Position numbers and translations under genes: made by a program
Notes under the pieces: model-generated
The model's input: only the letters and a program-made list of their open reading frames with translations
Database searches by the model: none
Told to the model about the DNA's origin: nothing
NCBI RefSeq assembly: GCF_001936255.1
Contig: NZ_CP013704.1
Location: 620,001-684,000 of the forward strand
DNA from: Borrelia anserina Es
GTDB taxonomy: Bacteria; Spirochaetota; Spirochaetia; Borreliales; Borreliaceae
Reading direction: 5' to 3'
DNA: 64,000 bases
Shown: piece by piece, positions 1 through 8,773 of the stretch
Position numbering within the stretch: position 1 is the stretch's first letter
How the letters are laid out: every line of letters begins with the position of its first letter

Positions 1-347
1 ATTATGATAGTTTTTTGGAGAAAATAGCTTTTGATTTAAATATTCCTCAGGTATTAGCCTTGCTATGGGATGTTATTAGGGATGACAATTTGAATGCTCT
101 TTTAAAGCTTAAACTTGCATTTAGGTTTGATGTAATTTTATCTCTTGGTTTAAAGGAAGAAGTTCTTAGAGATATTGAGAGGGATATAATTAATATTGAT
201 GATACTATGAATGCTTTGCTGGAAGAGAGACGACTTGCTAAGTTAAGAAAAGATTTCGATCGTGCTGATGAGATTAGGGAATATTTTTATTCTAAGGGTT
301 TTGTATTAATTGATACTCGAGAAGGAACTAAGGTTAAAAGAGGATAG
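1..347 (+). CDS. cysS: Cysteinyl-tRNA synthetase, C-terminal part (5' end outside window)
   Basis: The reading frame is open from base 3 to the stop at 345-347 and has no credible start inside the window, so this is the 3' end of a gene entering from the left. The visible part, about 114 residues, is the helical C-terminal region of a class I cysteinyl-tRNA synthetase, with a run that includes [13 protein letters not shown] followed by a charged stretch containing [14 protein letters not shown], a typical CysRS tail. The enzyme charges tRNA-Cys in the cytoplasm. The catalytic HIGH and KMSKS motifs lie off the window. The next gene starts 3 bases after the stop, which suggests co-transcription. 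Identification also rests on gene order (cysS precedes this block in B. burgdorferi). Confidence 0.85.
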   Translation, partial: YDSFLEKIAFDLNIPQVLALLWDVIRDDNLNALLKLKLAFRFDVILSLGLKEEVLRDIERDIINIDDTMNALLEERRLAKLRKDFDRADEIREYFYSKGFVLIDTREGTKVKRG

Positions 348-350
348 TTT

Positions 351-1913
351 TTGGCAGTATTTTTAAAAAGTCAATATTTTATTTTATGTTTAGTTTTTTC
401 GATTTTTTTGATTTTGTTTATTTTTTCTGGATTTTTGTTTTATTTAAAGCCTGTAATTTATGAAATATCACCAATGCCTGCTTCTCATGAAAATGTAATT
501 GTGATTAAAGGACGTAATTTAGGTAATAAAATTGGAGGGATTAATATCAATGATCATTATTTAATGAAAAGTAGTGTTATTAGCTGGAGTAATGAAAGGG
601 TAGCTTTCAGGATTACAGATGAGATCAATTCTGGCCTTATTTTTATAAAGAGCGATAAGGGAATTAGTAATGAACTTTTTTTTGTAATTAGTAGACAAGT
701 ACCAATTAGGGTTGAGGAAAAAAACAAGCCTTTTCTTTTTGCTGATCAGAGTTTGAGTTTAATGACAAATGTTCCTGTGACATTAAGAGGCAGAAATTTA
801 TTATCAGATTCTGATGTTGTTGAAGTATTTATTCAGACCAAACATGAACTTTATAAAGTCCTTTCTAAAGATGTATTTATATTGAGTGGAGAAGAAATAA
901 GATTTTTACCTCCAAAGACTTTACATATTGATGGTGAAATTTTTTTGCTGGTTGACGGAATTGAGAGTAATAAAATTCCTTTTAATTTTAATACAAATTT
1001 TTTTAGGTGGAATTTAAGGAAAACTCAAAATTTTAAAATATCTCACGAAATTTACTTTGTTCAGTCTCGCAGTAAAGATTTTAGTTTGACATCAGATGAC
1101 ATTAATTTTAATATTTTTTATTTAGCTCCAATTGAAAATGAAAGACAAAAAATTAAGTTTTCAGATAATAATGGAACTGTATTGAATGTAGATAATTTGT
1201 TTTTTAAAAGTTTAAAATTAGATACATATCGTTTAAAATTTGAAGTTGAGACTTGTAGATTAGACTTAGATATTTTTGATAGAAAAGCTTTGGAGCGTAT
1301 TAAAGTAAATACAGATAGTGATACGTATGAATTTAAAACTTATGTTTTAAATAAGAGAAATAGTTATTTGTCTTATGATTCACTTGATTTAAGTCCTATT
1401 AATTTGAATATAAACAAACTAAACAGTGGTGATTCAACTTATAAATTGGCAAAATCTATTGTTGATGCTTTAGTTTTGTATTTTACGGTTATAGATAATG
1501 ATTTGACTTTGGATGAATCTATTGAGATGAGAAAAATTTCGCCTGATAATTTGATTTTACTTACGAATTTATTGTTCTTACGTAACAATATACCTTTAAG
1601 AAATGCGGTTGGATTTTATTTTGATTCTAATTCTTCGAGTCTTAAAGAACATACTTGGTGTGAATTTTTTTTAGAGAAGGTTGGGTTTATTTATTTTGAT
1701 ATAGTAAATGCAGTATTATTTAAGGATAGTTCTAATTATTTTTTGAATATGTCTGAAGATTATATTCATTATGGCTATAAGGAAGATTATGAGAATGACT
1801 TATTATTTAATGAGTATTTAGACTTGAGAATGTTTAAGTATAAAAGCTTGACAAATAGTAATTATTCTCTAAATTATAGAGTTATTTTGGAGGGCCATAT
1901 TGATGGTAGATAG
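351..1913 (+). CDS. Membrane-anchored protein with IPT/TIG-like and degenerate transglutaminase-like regions
   Basis: A 520-residue protein starting at TTG 351, preceded by AGAGGA (339-344). Residues about 8-30 form one hydrophobic segment, so the rest is probably periplasmic. The following stretch (EISPMPASHENVIVIKGRNLG) resembles an IPT/TIG immunoglobulin-like fold. Near the C-terminus, LLFLRNNIPLRNAVGFYF, EHTWCEFF and FDIVNA line up with transglutaminase-like proteins (GIPAR..GY, then the His and Asp boxes). The nucleophilic Cys expected about 16 residues before IP is absent, so it is probably not an active protease or transglutaminase. The 3' end overlaps glyA by 11 bases. It corresponds by position to BB_0600, a hypothetical protein. 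Domain assignments are by eye. Confidence 0.7.
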   Translation: MAVFLKSQYFILCLVFSIFLILFIFSGFLFYLKPVIYEISPMPASHENVIVIKGRNLGNKIGGININDHYLMKSSVISWSNERVAFRITDEINSGLIFIKSDKGISNELFFVISRQVPIRVEEKNKPFLFADQSLSLMTNVPVTLRGRNLLSDSDVVEVFIQTKHELYKVLSKDVFILSGEEIRFLPPKTLHIDGEIFLLVDGIESNKIPFNFNTNFFRWNLRKTQNFKISHEIYFVQSRSKDFSLTSDDINFNIFYLAPIENERQKIKFSDNNGTVLNVDNLFFKSLKLDTYRLKFEVETCRLDLDIFDRKALERIKVNTDSDTYEFKTYVLNKRNSYLSYDSLDLSPINLNINKLNSGDSTYKLAKSIVDALVLYFTVIDNDLTLDESIEMRKISPDNLILLTNLLFLRNNIPLRNAVGFYFDSNSSSLKEHTWCEFFLEKVGFIYFDIVNAVLFKDSSNYFLNMSEDYIHYGYKEDYENDLLFNEYLDLRMFKYKSLTNSNYSLNYRVILEGHIDGR

Positions 1914-3156
1914 AATTGTATTTGATTTAATTGAAAAGGAATTTAAAAGGGAAAGAGATAATATTGAGTTAATTGCTTCAGAAAATTTTGTTTCAGAAGG
2001 TGTAAGACAGGCTGTTGGGAGTATTTTGACTAATAAATATGCTGAAGGTTATCCTTCAAAGAGGTATTATGGTGGGTGCTTTGTTGTTGATGATATTGAG
2101 AGTTTAGCTATATCACGGGCGAAAGAGCTTTTTGGTGCAAGTTATGCTAATGTTCAACCTCATAGTGGGTCTCAAGCTAATATGTCTGCTATCATGGCAC
2201 TTATTAAGCCTGGAGATAGAATTCTTGGAATGGAGTTATCACATGGTGGTCATTTGACTCATGGTAGTAAGGTTAGTTTTTCTGGGATGTTTTTTGATGC
2301 ATATTCTTATGGAGTGTCAAAGGAATCCGAGATGATTGATTATGACGATATTATGAGAATAGCTAAGAAATGTAGGCCCAATTTAATAATCGCTGGTGCT
2401 TCTTCTTATTCAAGGGAAATTGATTTTAAAAAATTTCGTGAGATAGCGGATGAAGTGTCGGCTTATCTTTTGTGTGATGTTGCCCATACGGCGGGTCTTA
2501 TTGTTACAGGTTTTCATAATTCTCCAATTGATGTTGCACATTTGACTACAAGTACTACTCATAAGACTTTAAGAGGTCCTAGAGGAGGATTGATTCTTGC
2601 AGGTAAAGAATCTCGTATGATAATTAATTGTAATAATAAAGAGAGAACTCTTGAAGATGCTGTTAATTCTTGTGTTTTCCCAGGAACTCAGGGTGGGCCT
2701 TTAATGCATGTTATTGCAGGAAAAGCAGTTGCTTTTAGGGAAGCCTTGATGGATGACTTTAAAGATTATATTTCTAGAGTCATAAGTAATACTAAAGCTA
2801 TGGCTGAGTGTTTTATTTTAGAAGGTTTTAGAATAGTTAGTGGTGGAACTGATAATCATTTATTTTTAGTTGATCTTAGTATTTTGGATATTACAGGAGT
2901 TGATGCTGAGAAAATTCTTGAAAGTGTAAATATTACTCTTAATAAGAATACAATTCCTTTTGATTCAAGAAATCCTTCTGTGGCATCTGGTATTCGAATT
3001 GGAGCTGCTGCTATTACTTCGAGAGGTTTAAATAGAGATGATTCTGTTAGGGTTGCTTATTTTATTATTAGAGCTTTGAAGACTAAATCTAATGATGAGC
3101 TTAAAAAAATAAAAAGAGAAGTTATAGAATTTATTAGTAGTTTTAATATGCCTTAA
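1903..3156 (+). CDS. glyA: Serine hydroxymethyltransferase
   Basis: A 417-residue PLP enzyme that interconverts serine and glycine and charges tetrahydrofolate with a one-carbon unit. The family signature TTSTTHKTLRGPRGG is present, with the PLP-binding Lys at about residue 221. The N-terminal ELIASENF and NKYAEGYP motifs and QPHSGSQAN are also SHMT hallmarks. The ATG at 1903 is chosen because GGAGGG (1889-1894) lies 8 bases upstream; a TTG at 1900 is the alternative. The gene overlaps the end of the preceding gene by 11 bases, indicating translational coupling in one operon. Length is normal for bacterial SHMT. No unusual residues were noticed. Confidence 0.97.
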   Translation: MVDRIVFDLIEKEFKRERDNIELIASENFVSEGVRQAVGSILTNKYAEGYPSKRYYGGCFVVDDIESLAISRAKELFGASYANVQPHSGSQANMSAIMALIKPGDRILGMELSHGGHLTHGSKVSFSGMFFDAYSYGVSKESEMIDYDDIMRIAKKCRPNLIIAGASSYSREIDFKKFREIADEVSAYLLCDVAHTAGLIVTGFHNSPIDVAHLTTSTTHKTLRGPRGGLILAGKESRMIINCNNKERTLEDAVNSCVFPGTQGGPLMHVIAGKAVAFREALMDDFKDYISRVISNTKAMAECFILEGFRIVSGGTDNHLFLVDLSILDITGVDAEKILESVNITLNKNTIPFDSRNPSVASGIRIGAAAITSRGLNRDDSVRVAYFIIRALKTKSNDELKKIKREVIEFISSFNMP

Positions 3157-3181
3157 TTTTGATTTACGGATATTTGTTTAG

Positions 3182-3931
3182 ATGTCTAATTTGTTTCAAA
3201 TTTTCTTTTTATTATTACCATTTATTTTAATTTTTAGTCCCTTTTTTTTAAGTTTGTTCTTCATATTTTTTATTTTTTTCATGATCTCCAGCATTTTAGG
3301 TGGATTTAGAATATATGCTACGAGAGATTACTCTTATGCTAGATCAAGAGAATTTGAATTTTATAGATTATCTTTTTTACTAATGGCCAAGTTGATTTCT
3401 ATTTTGGGGTCAATGACTGGTGAGCAGTTAAATTATATTAGTTTTATAGTTAGTTCTTTGAATTTATCTGAGAGACAGAAGACAGAACTTTATAATATAT
3501 TTCATTTTTCTGTTACGCAGAATAGGAATGCAGACAAAATATTATATACGTTAAAACTTGGATACTTCCAGCATAAAGATCTTTTTGTGTGGCTTGTTTC
3601 AGTTCTTAAGGAGATTAATAATTTAGCTAGATATGGAAACTTGGAAGGGGATAAATTTATTCGATATGTTAGTTCATTTCTTGAGCTTGATTTTGAGAAT
3701 CAACATGCTTACAAAAATATTAATATAGAGATTATTAATCCTTATGAGATATTAGGTTTGAAATATAATGCTAGTGATGACGATATAAAGAAGGCTTATA
3801 AAAAGTTAGTTATACAATATCATCCGGATAGGTTTGCAAATGAACCTATGAAACAAAGAGAAGCTAATGAAAAATTTATTAAGATTCAAGATGCTTATGA
3901 AAAGATATGTAAAGAGCGAAATTTAAAATAG
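3182..3931 (+). CDS. DjlA-like membrane-anchored J-domain protein
   Basis: A 249-residue protein with a long hydrophobic N-terminus (about residues 5-40, enough for one or two membrane segments), a central helical region and a C-terminal J domain. The J domain starts at NPYEILGL and carries the HPD motif at residues 214-216 (QYHPDRF), the site that stimulates DnaK ATPase. Membrane anchor, middle TerB-like helical domain and terminal J domain is the architecture of DjlA, so it is probably a membrane-localised DnaK co-chaperone. It follows glyA by 25 bases on the same strand and faces p66 across a terminator hairpin. The central TerB assignment is inferred from architecture and would need a profile search. 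Confidence 0.85.
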   Translation: MSNLFQIFFLLLPFILIFSPFFLSLFFIFFIFFMISSILGGFRIYATRDYSYARSREFEFYRLSFLLMAKLISILGSMTGEQLNYISFIVSSLNLSERQKTELYNIFHFSVTQNRNADKILYTLKLGYFQHKDLFVWLVSVLKEINNLARYGNLEGDKFIRYVSSFLELDFENQHAYKNINIEIINPYEILGLKYNASDDDIKKAYKKLVIQYHPDRFANEPMKQREANEKFIKIQDAYEKICKERNLK

Positions 3932-3976
3932 CAGTGTTACTTTCCTATGATTTATTATTTGAAATAAATTTTATGG

Positions 3977-4012
3977 ATTGTTTAAAGAGTAGACTTTTAC
4001 TCTTTAAACAAT
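3977..4012. terminator. Intrinsic terminator between convergent DnaJ-like gene and p66
   Basis: A perfect 15-bp inverted repeat: left arm 3977-3991, right arm 3998-4012, 6-base loop. A run of eight T follows on the plus strand, which makes a canonical Rho-independent terminator for the rightward operon. For the leftward p66 transcript the same hairpin is followed by a weaker U-rich tract, so it may act in both directions. Confidence 0.85.
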
Positions 4013-4017
4013 TTTTT

Positions 4018-5793
4018 TTATTCATCAAAAGATATTTGAATTTGTAAGAAAACACTTCCTTTTTGGTCTTGGTATGCAAGCAAATTGTTTGAATCCCATC
4101 CAAGTGATATTGTTGTTAATTTGATTAATTTATCTAACTCTAGTCCGGCTTTGAGATATACTTTTTTGTCTGAGCTTGTAAGTGAGCCTAAAAGATGAGC
4201 TCCTGCATATGGGGTTATATATGTATTTGGTGATATAGATTCTATAGGTATTGCGTAGTCTATATATAGGGCACCTCCAATCTTAGCTGCATCAGTAAAT
4301 GAAATTGTTGTCTTTGTATCAATTAGTTTAAGAATATCTGTTGTATCTGCTTGAGGTTGTCCTTTTAATAGGTCGTAAACCCCAATTGAAGCTGTCCATC
4401 CAAGATTAGGAATAATTCCTTTTTTGTTATCTTCGTAAGTTGAGATCTCAGCATTAAGAGTTTTAAATGTTTTTGCTGCGATTTCTTGTATTGCTGTTCT
4501 TGAAGATGTAGGCTTATATAAGTTTTGTCCGTATGTAATTCCAATGCCAATTCCAGATTTTTTATCTTGTTCTCCAAATATTCTTGTACTGTAAGAGTCC
4601 TTTCCTTTAATTGCCCATGATTCTTTTTCACCATCATCTATATTCCAAGCTAGGCCGATGCCAGCTCCTATGGAGAATGCAAAATTAGTGGTTCTCCATT
4701 TATTAAGGCTAAGTTTGTTCTCTTTTGGGTTGAATTGATTTTGCTCGTTTGTGTTTGCCTTTTTAGAGAGGTATCCAAATATAGAGAAGTCACTTGCGAA
4801 TGGATCTATTCCCAGATCAGAGCCTGTTTGTAATAAGAGGTAAGTGTTTTTGTTGTTGATTTTTGTAAGACCAAGTTTGTAAACAAGTCCTATAGAGGCC
4901 ATAATAGCTGCATTTGATAAGGTTGGACTAAAGAGTTTTGAGTCATCAATAGGTTTGTCTTGAGGCGCACATATTATTGATGACTGATTAAATGTTGAAT
5001 TTCCTATTGCTCCTGAGAGTCCAAAATTTAATTCAAGTGGAGTTTCTGCAATGACTTTTAAGCTATGTTGTTCTAGTTCATTTTTTATTGGTTTCCATTG
5101 TGCTTTAGTTCCATAGAGTATGCCTTGGTAAGTATCGTTGTAAAGGGGTTGTTCTTTTTGATCTTGATCCTTTTTGTTGACATTTTTTTTATGATTTCTA
5201 TTACCTGTTCCTGTTGCTCCAATTGCAAGTACTAGTTCTAATTGTGGGAGAGTGTATCCAAACTGAATTGTGCTGACTTTGTTTTCTGTGCTTCTTGCAA
5301 GGATTGTTCTTCTTATGGCACTGTCATTGCTTGAGAAGCCGTAGTATTCACTTTTAATACTAGTTAGTGGTGCAAAACCAAATAGTGACTCTTGATTAAA
5401 ATCGAAATTAGTCATTGATTCCATTTTAATATAAAAGTCATATATGTTTATTCGTGTTGTAATGTTTCCTACATTGAGTTTGAGTATGGCATCTTTGTTT
5501 CCTTCAGCTTTTAATGATAGATTTTCAACTTTAATATAGGCTGAGAAAGGATCATCCTTGCCTATTTCTTTATTTTTTTCAGATGGTTCAAATTTAATTT
5601 TTATCTGGCTTTTATTTTCCAAACCAGGAATGAGTTCGTCCATGTCAAATCTGAACTCATTGCTGTTTTTGAATGTTAGTTTAGGCAGCCATGGATTTAA
5701 TTTAGTTGAATTGTTATCTTGATCTGTTTCTTCTGCCAAAATTGTGCCAGTACTTACTAGCATTATAAAGACATATAATATTATTTTTTTCAT
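4018..5793 (-). CDS. p66: P66 outer-membrane porin / adhesin
   Basis: A 591-residue exported protein. Residues 1-20 form a signal peptide (KK, hydrophobic core, TILA before EE). The rest alternates beta-strand-like segments with loops and ends with a short amphipathic strand, as expected of an outer-membrane beta barrel. Conserved stretches I recognise from Borrelia P66 include DPFASDFSIFGYL and FGEQDKKSG. In Lyme Borrelia P66 is both a large-conductance porin and a beta3-integrin ligand. The region before TYQGILYG, where the Lyme protein has its integrin-binding acidic motif, reads differently here (KKDQDQKEQPLYND), so adhesin function is uncertain. SD AAAGGAG stands just upstream. Shorter than the roughly 618-residue B31 protein. 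Confidence 0.93.
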   Translation of the reverse strand: MKKIILYVFIMLVSTGTILAEETDQDNNSTKLNPWLPKLTFKNSNEFRFDMDELIPGLENKSQIKIKFEPSEKNKEIGKDDPFSAYIKVENLSLKAEGNKDAILKLNVGNITTRINIYDFYIKMESMTNFDFNQESLFGFAPLTSIKSEYYGFSSNDSAIRRTILARSTENKVSTIQFGYTLPQLELVLAIGATGTGNRNHKKNVNKKDQDQKEQPLYNDTYQGILYGTKAQWKPIKNELEQHSLKVIAETPLELNFGLSGAIGNSTFNQSSIICAPQDKPIDDSKLFSPTLSNAAIMASIGLVYKLGLTKINNKNTYLLLQTGSDLGIDPFASDFSIFGYLSKKANTNEQNQFNPKENKLSLNKWRTTNFAFSIGAGIGLAWNIDDGEKESWAIKGKDSYSTRIFGEQDKKSGIGIGITYGQNLYKPTSSRTAIQEIAAKTFKTLNAEISTYEDNKKGIIPNLGWTASIGVYDLLKGQPQADTTDILKLIDTKTTISFTDAAKIGGALYIDYAIPIESISPNTYITPYAGAHLLGSLTSSDKKVYLKAGLELDKLIKLTTISLGWDSNNLLAYQDQKGSVFLQIQISFDE

Positions 5794-5940
5794 TTTTATA
5801 TCTCCTTTATTATAAGATTTTGGACTTCATTAGAAGCTTTAAGTGATTATGTGTTTTTAGTTTTTGGGTATTAATTTCATGATATTAATTTTTGTATAAA
5901 AATTCAAGTACTTTTATAGTTTATTATGTTGATATCTTTT

Positions 5941-5977
5941 AAATAATACTAACAGAATTATTTTGTTAGTATTATTT
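5941..5977. terminator. Hairpin downstream of lctP, upstream of p66
   Basis: A perfect 14-bp inverted repeat (5941-5954 with 5964-5977) with a 9-base loop in the 214-base gap between lctP and p66. Its place just after the lctP stop (minus strand) suggests a terminator for lctP. The tail is A/T-mixed rather than a clean T run, so termination efficiency is unclear. The remainder of the gap should hold the p66 promoter, but I could not pick one with confidence. Confidence 0.55.
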
Positions 5978-6007
5978 ATATGTTTAAATATTTGGTTTAT
6001 TGATTAT

Positions 6008-7510
6008 TTAGGATAAGCAATAAACTAGAACCCCTGATATCAAAATATAGCCAAGAGCATAGGGAATGGTCTTTGATAGTAATTTGCCTTCTTGTCCAAT
6101 GAGTCCTGCAGTTGTTGTTGCTATTGTAATGTTTTGAGGTGAGATCATTTTACCTCCAGTTGCCCCTGTTGTATTTGCGGCTGAGAGCCAGTAAGGATTA
6201 GCATCTATATTTGCTGCAATTTGTGTTTGCAAGGGTCCAAATAAAACATTTGAAACAGTGTCGCTTCCTGTGAGGAAAGTACCCAAAGTTCCAATTAATG
6301 GACTAAATAATGGGTATAATGTGCTTGTTAATGTTGATATGCCATCTGCAAGATCTTTTATCATGCCACTATGTGTCATTAACCTTGATATTGATACTAT
6401 GCAAATAATTACGAAAGAAGAGAGTGCCATTTTTTTTATTGTAAGTATAAATACTTTTATTTGTTCGATTATAGAAACGCCTCTGATTAAGTAAGACACT
6501 ACTGTTGCAATAATAATTAATAGTCCTGGTGAAGTTAACCATTTCAATTGTAATGGGGTTGCTTCTGGATAAATCGAAAGAGTGGTTTTGAAGGTTGATA
6601 CATATTTGTTTATTTCATAGAAGAGTGGTGAAATAATTATTATAAGTGAGACCATTAGAGTATAGGGTAAGCACGCAAGAAAACCTTGCATTACTGATAC
6701 TTTTATATTTTTATTAGTTGTATCTTTTGTTTCAAAAAGCTTTGCATAAATTACTATTATAATCATTGCAGTTATACTACCAAGTATTGCAGGAAGTTCT
6801 GGTCCTAAGGTTTTTGAAATATAAATTTGGGATATTGCTATTGATGCTCCTGAGAGGAGTGTAAGTATAAACATGCTTCCCTTAAGCGCTTTAATTCCAC
6901 CTCCTACAAGCATGACTAGTACAAATGGTACAATAAGAGTTGGAAGGATTAGTTGTAAAGAGATATTATATGATAACATTTTAATATCTAATTCTGTTGC
7001 TTGGGCTAGAGATATTATGGGAATTCCTACTGAACCATAGGCAGTTGAAGATGTATTCATGATTAAACATATAAGACAGGCAAAGAATGGTTCAAATCCC
7101 ATTGCTATTAATATTGATACAGGAATTGCAACTGCAGTTCCGTATCCTGCAACTCCTTCTAAAAAGTTACCAAATCCCCATGCTACAAGTAAAACTATTA
7201 TTCGTTTGTCAGAGGATACATTTGATAACATGACTTTTATAATATTCATGTCATTTTGACTTTCAGCCATTTTATATGTGAATATGGCAGCTATAATTAC
7301 AATAACTATTGGCCATATTCCCATTATTGTTCCCTCAAATATTGCAAGGCTTGTATTGACTATTCCTAAATTTTTGTCAAATAAAGTTATTGCAATGGTG
7401 ACTATTAAGCATATTGGTATCACATAATATGATGGTTTTTTTATTATCCCAAGTCCAATAATTATTAGTATGATTGGTACTAAGGCCTTAATAAAATCAT
7501 AAAAATTCAT
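6008..7510 (-). CDS. lctP: L-lactate permease family transporter
   Basis: A 500-residue polytopic inner-membrane protein with about a dozen hydrophobic segments and LctP-family motifs, including FGNFLEGVAGYGTAVAIP in the first half and TGATGGKMISPQNI near the C-terminus. The family carries L-lactate with protons. Borrelia makes lactate as its fermentation end product, so export is the likely direction (inference). The start ATG has a good SD (GAAAGGAG). It is divergent from dacA and lies upstream of p66 on the same strand, separated from it by a hairpin. Somewhat shorter than the roughly 550-residue E. coli homologue. Confidence 0.92.
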   Translation of the reverse strand: MNFYDFIKALVPIILIIIGLGIIKKPSYYVIPICLIVTIAITLFDKNLGIVNTSLAIFEGTIMGIWPIVIVIIAAIFTYKMAESQNDMNIIKVMLSNVSSDKRIIVLLVAWGFGNFLEGVAGYGTAVAIPVSILIAMGFEPFFACLICLIMNTSSTAYGSVGIPIISLAQATELDIKMLSYNISLQLILPTLIVPFVLVMLVGGGIKALKGSMFILTLLSGASIAISQIYISKTLGPELPAILGSITAMIIIVIYAKLFETKDTTNKNIKVSVMQGFLACLPYTLMVSLIIIISPLFYEINKYVSTFKTTLSIYPEATPLQLKWLTSPGLLIIIATVVSYLIRGVSIIEQIKVFILTIKKMALSSFVIICIVSISRLMTHSGMIKDLADGISTLTSTLYPLFSPLIGTLGTFLTGSDTVSNVLFGPLQTQIAANIDANPYWLSAANTTGATGGKMISPQNITIATTTAGLIGQEGKLLSKTIPYALGYILISGVLVYCLS

Positions 7511-7586
7511 AATAATAGTACTCCTTTCTAGATTTGCTATTTAATTTTATAACAAATTTTTGTGCAATAAAGTATAATTTTACTCT

Positions 7587-8513
7587 GTGAAAAGTATTTC
7601 CAATATTTTTATCATTTTAGTTCTATTTATTTTATTTGGTAAGCTTTTTGCGGTTGATTTATTTGAGATTGAAAAAATAGTGGAAGATGCTAAGTCAGTT
7701 GTTTTGCTTGATTATAATACTAAATGTATTGTTTATGCCAAAAATCCAAGTTTAGTTTTTCCACCAGCATCGCTTACTAAACTTGTTACTATTTATACTG
7801 CTTTAATTGAGGCAAGGAAAAAAAATATAGATTTGAAGATTAGTGTTCCTATTAGCAGTGCTGCATCATATTATAATCTTCCTTTAGATTCTTCATTGAT
7901 GTTTTTAGAAGAGGGTCACAAGGTAAGTTTTGAAGAGTTACTTAAAGGTCTTGTAATTTCATCAGGTAATGATGCTGCTATTGCAATTGCTGAATTTATA
8001 GTTGGGAAGGATTTAAGCAATTTTATTAATTTAATGAATATGAATGTTTTAAATTTGGGACTTGTGAATATGAGTTTTGTTGATACGTCGGGTTATAGTA
8101 GTAATAATAAGATCACAGCGTTAGAAATGGCATTGTTTGCAAGGATCTATATAAAAGAGTTTGAATTTATGCTTGATATGCATTCTCTTAGGGATTTTGT
8201 TTATCCAAGATCTGAAAATTTAGGCGATACTTCTTCTTGCAAGATGTTAAATTTAAGGCAAGAGAATAAAAATATTTTGATATTTAATTATCCTTATGCT
8301 GATGGATTAAAAACAGGTTATATTAAAGTATCTGGTTTAAATTTAGTTGCTACAGCTAAAAAAGATGGTATAAGATTAATAGCGGTTGTTTTGGGAGTTA
8401 ATAAGGGAGTGAATAATGTTGGCGAGAGAAAACGTGCTCTTATTGCCCAGAAATTATTTGAATATGGCTTTAGTAACTATACTCAATTTTCTTTTATTGG
8501 CAAAATTAAATAA
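7587..8513 (+). CDS. dacA: D-alanyl-D-alanine carboxypeptidase (class A low-molecular-weight PBP)
   Basis: A 308-residue serine carboxypeptidase that trims the terminal D-Ala from peptidoglycan stem peptides in the periplasm and is a penicillin target. Signal peptide at residues 1-22. All three active-site motifs are present: SLTK at 62-65 (nucleophile S62), SGN at 126-128, KTG at 242-244. It ends soon after the catalytic domain and lacks most of the second beta-rich domain and the membrane-anchoring helix of DacA/PBP5. The start is GTG 7587 with no SD. A TATAAT box at 7573-7578 lies only 8 bases upstream, so the transcript may be leaderless or nearly so. Confidence 0.93.
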   Translation: MKSISNIFIILVLFILFGKLFAVDLFEIEKIVEDAKSVVLLDYNTKCIVYAKNPSLVFPPASLTKLVTIYTALIEARKKNIDLKISVPISSAASYYNLPLDSSLMFLEEGHKVSFEELLKGLVISSGNDAAIAIAEFIVGKDLSNFINLMNMNVLNLGLVNMSFVDTSGYSSNNKITALEMALFARIYIKEFEFMLDMHSLRDFVYPRSENLGDTSSCKMLNLRQENKNILIFNYPYADGLKTGYIKVSGLNLVATAKKDGIRLIAVVLGVNKGVNNVGERKRALIAQKLFEYGFSNYTQFSFIGKIK

Positions 8514-8673
8514 AAAGAGCTATAATGGGGAGGGGAAAATATATGTAGTATTTCTTTTCAAAGTCTTTTGAAATATGTCTTTTAGAGCATACACTTTGAG
8601 TAATAGAGTCTGGTATAAAGCTGTAATTTATCCACTTAGTCAATAATTAGATAGTGGGAAGATACTTTTAAGT

Positions 8674-8724
8674 TAGAGGTTCTAAATTTATTTGTTTAGT
8701 TACGTTTAAGAATTAGAACTTCTA
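8674..8724. repeat. Imperfect inverted repeat in the dacA-cheD intergenic gap
   Basis: In the 260-base space between dacA and cheD, 8674-8685 pairs with 8713-8724 (12 bp with one G-U wobble) around a 27-base loop. No T run follows, so it is not an obvious terminator. It could be a cheD leader structure or an operator. Nothing else was recognised in this gap. Confidence 0.35.
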
Positions 8725-8773
8725 ATAGTTATTAGGTATTTTATAGAAATTTTTTAAGAGAGTGATTAGTTTT

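Noticed and set aside
1272..1291. A 20-base exact repeat shared with 19607-19626 (both encode IFDRKAL)
   Set aside because: It is isolated, lies in two unrelated genes in A/T-rich coding DNA, and has no flanking similarity, so coincidence is the simplest reading.
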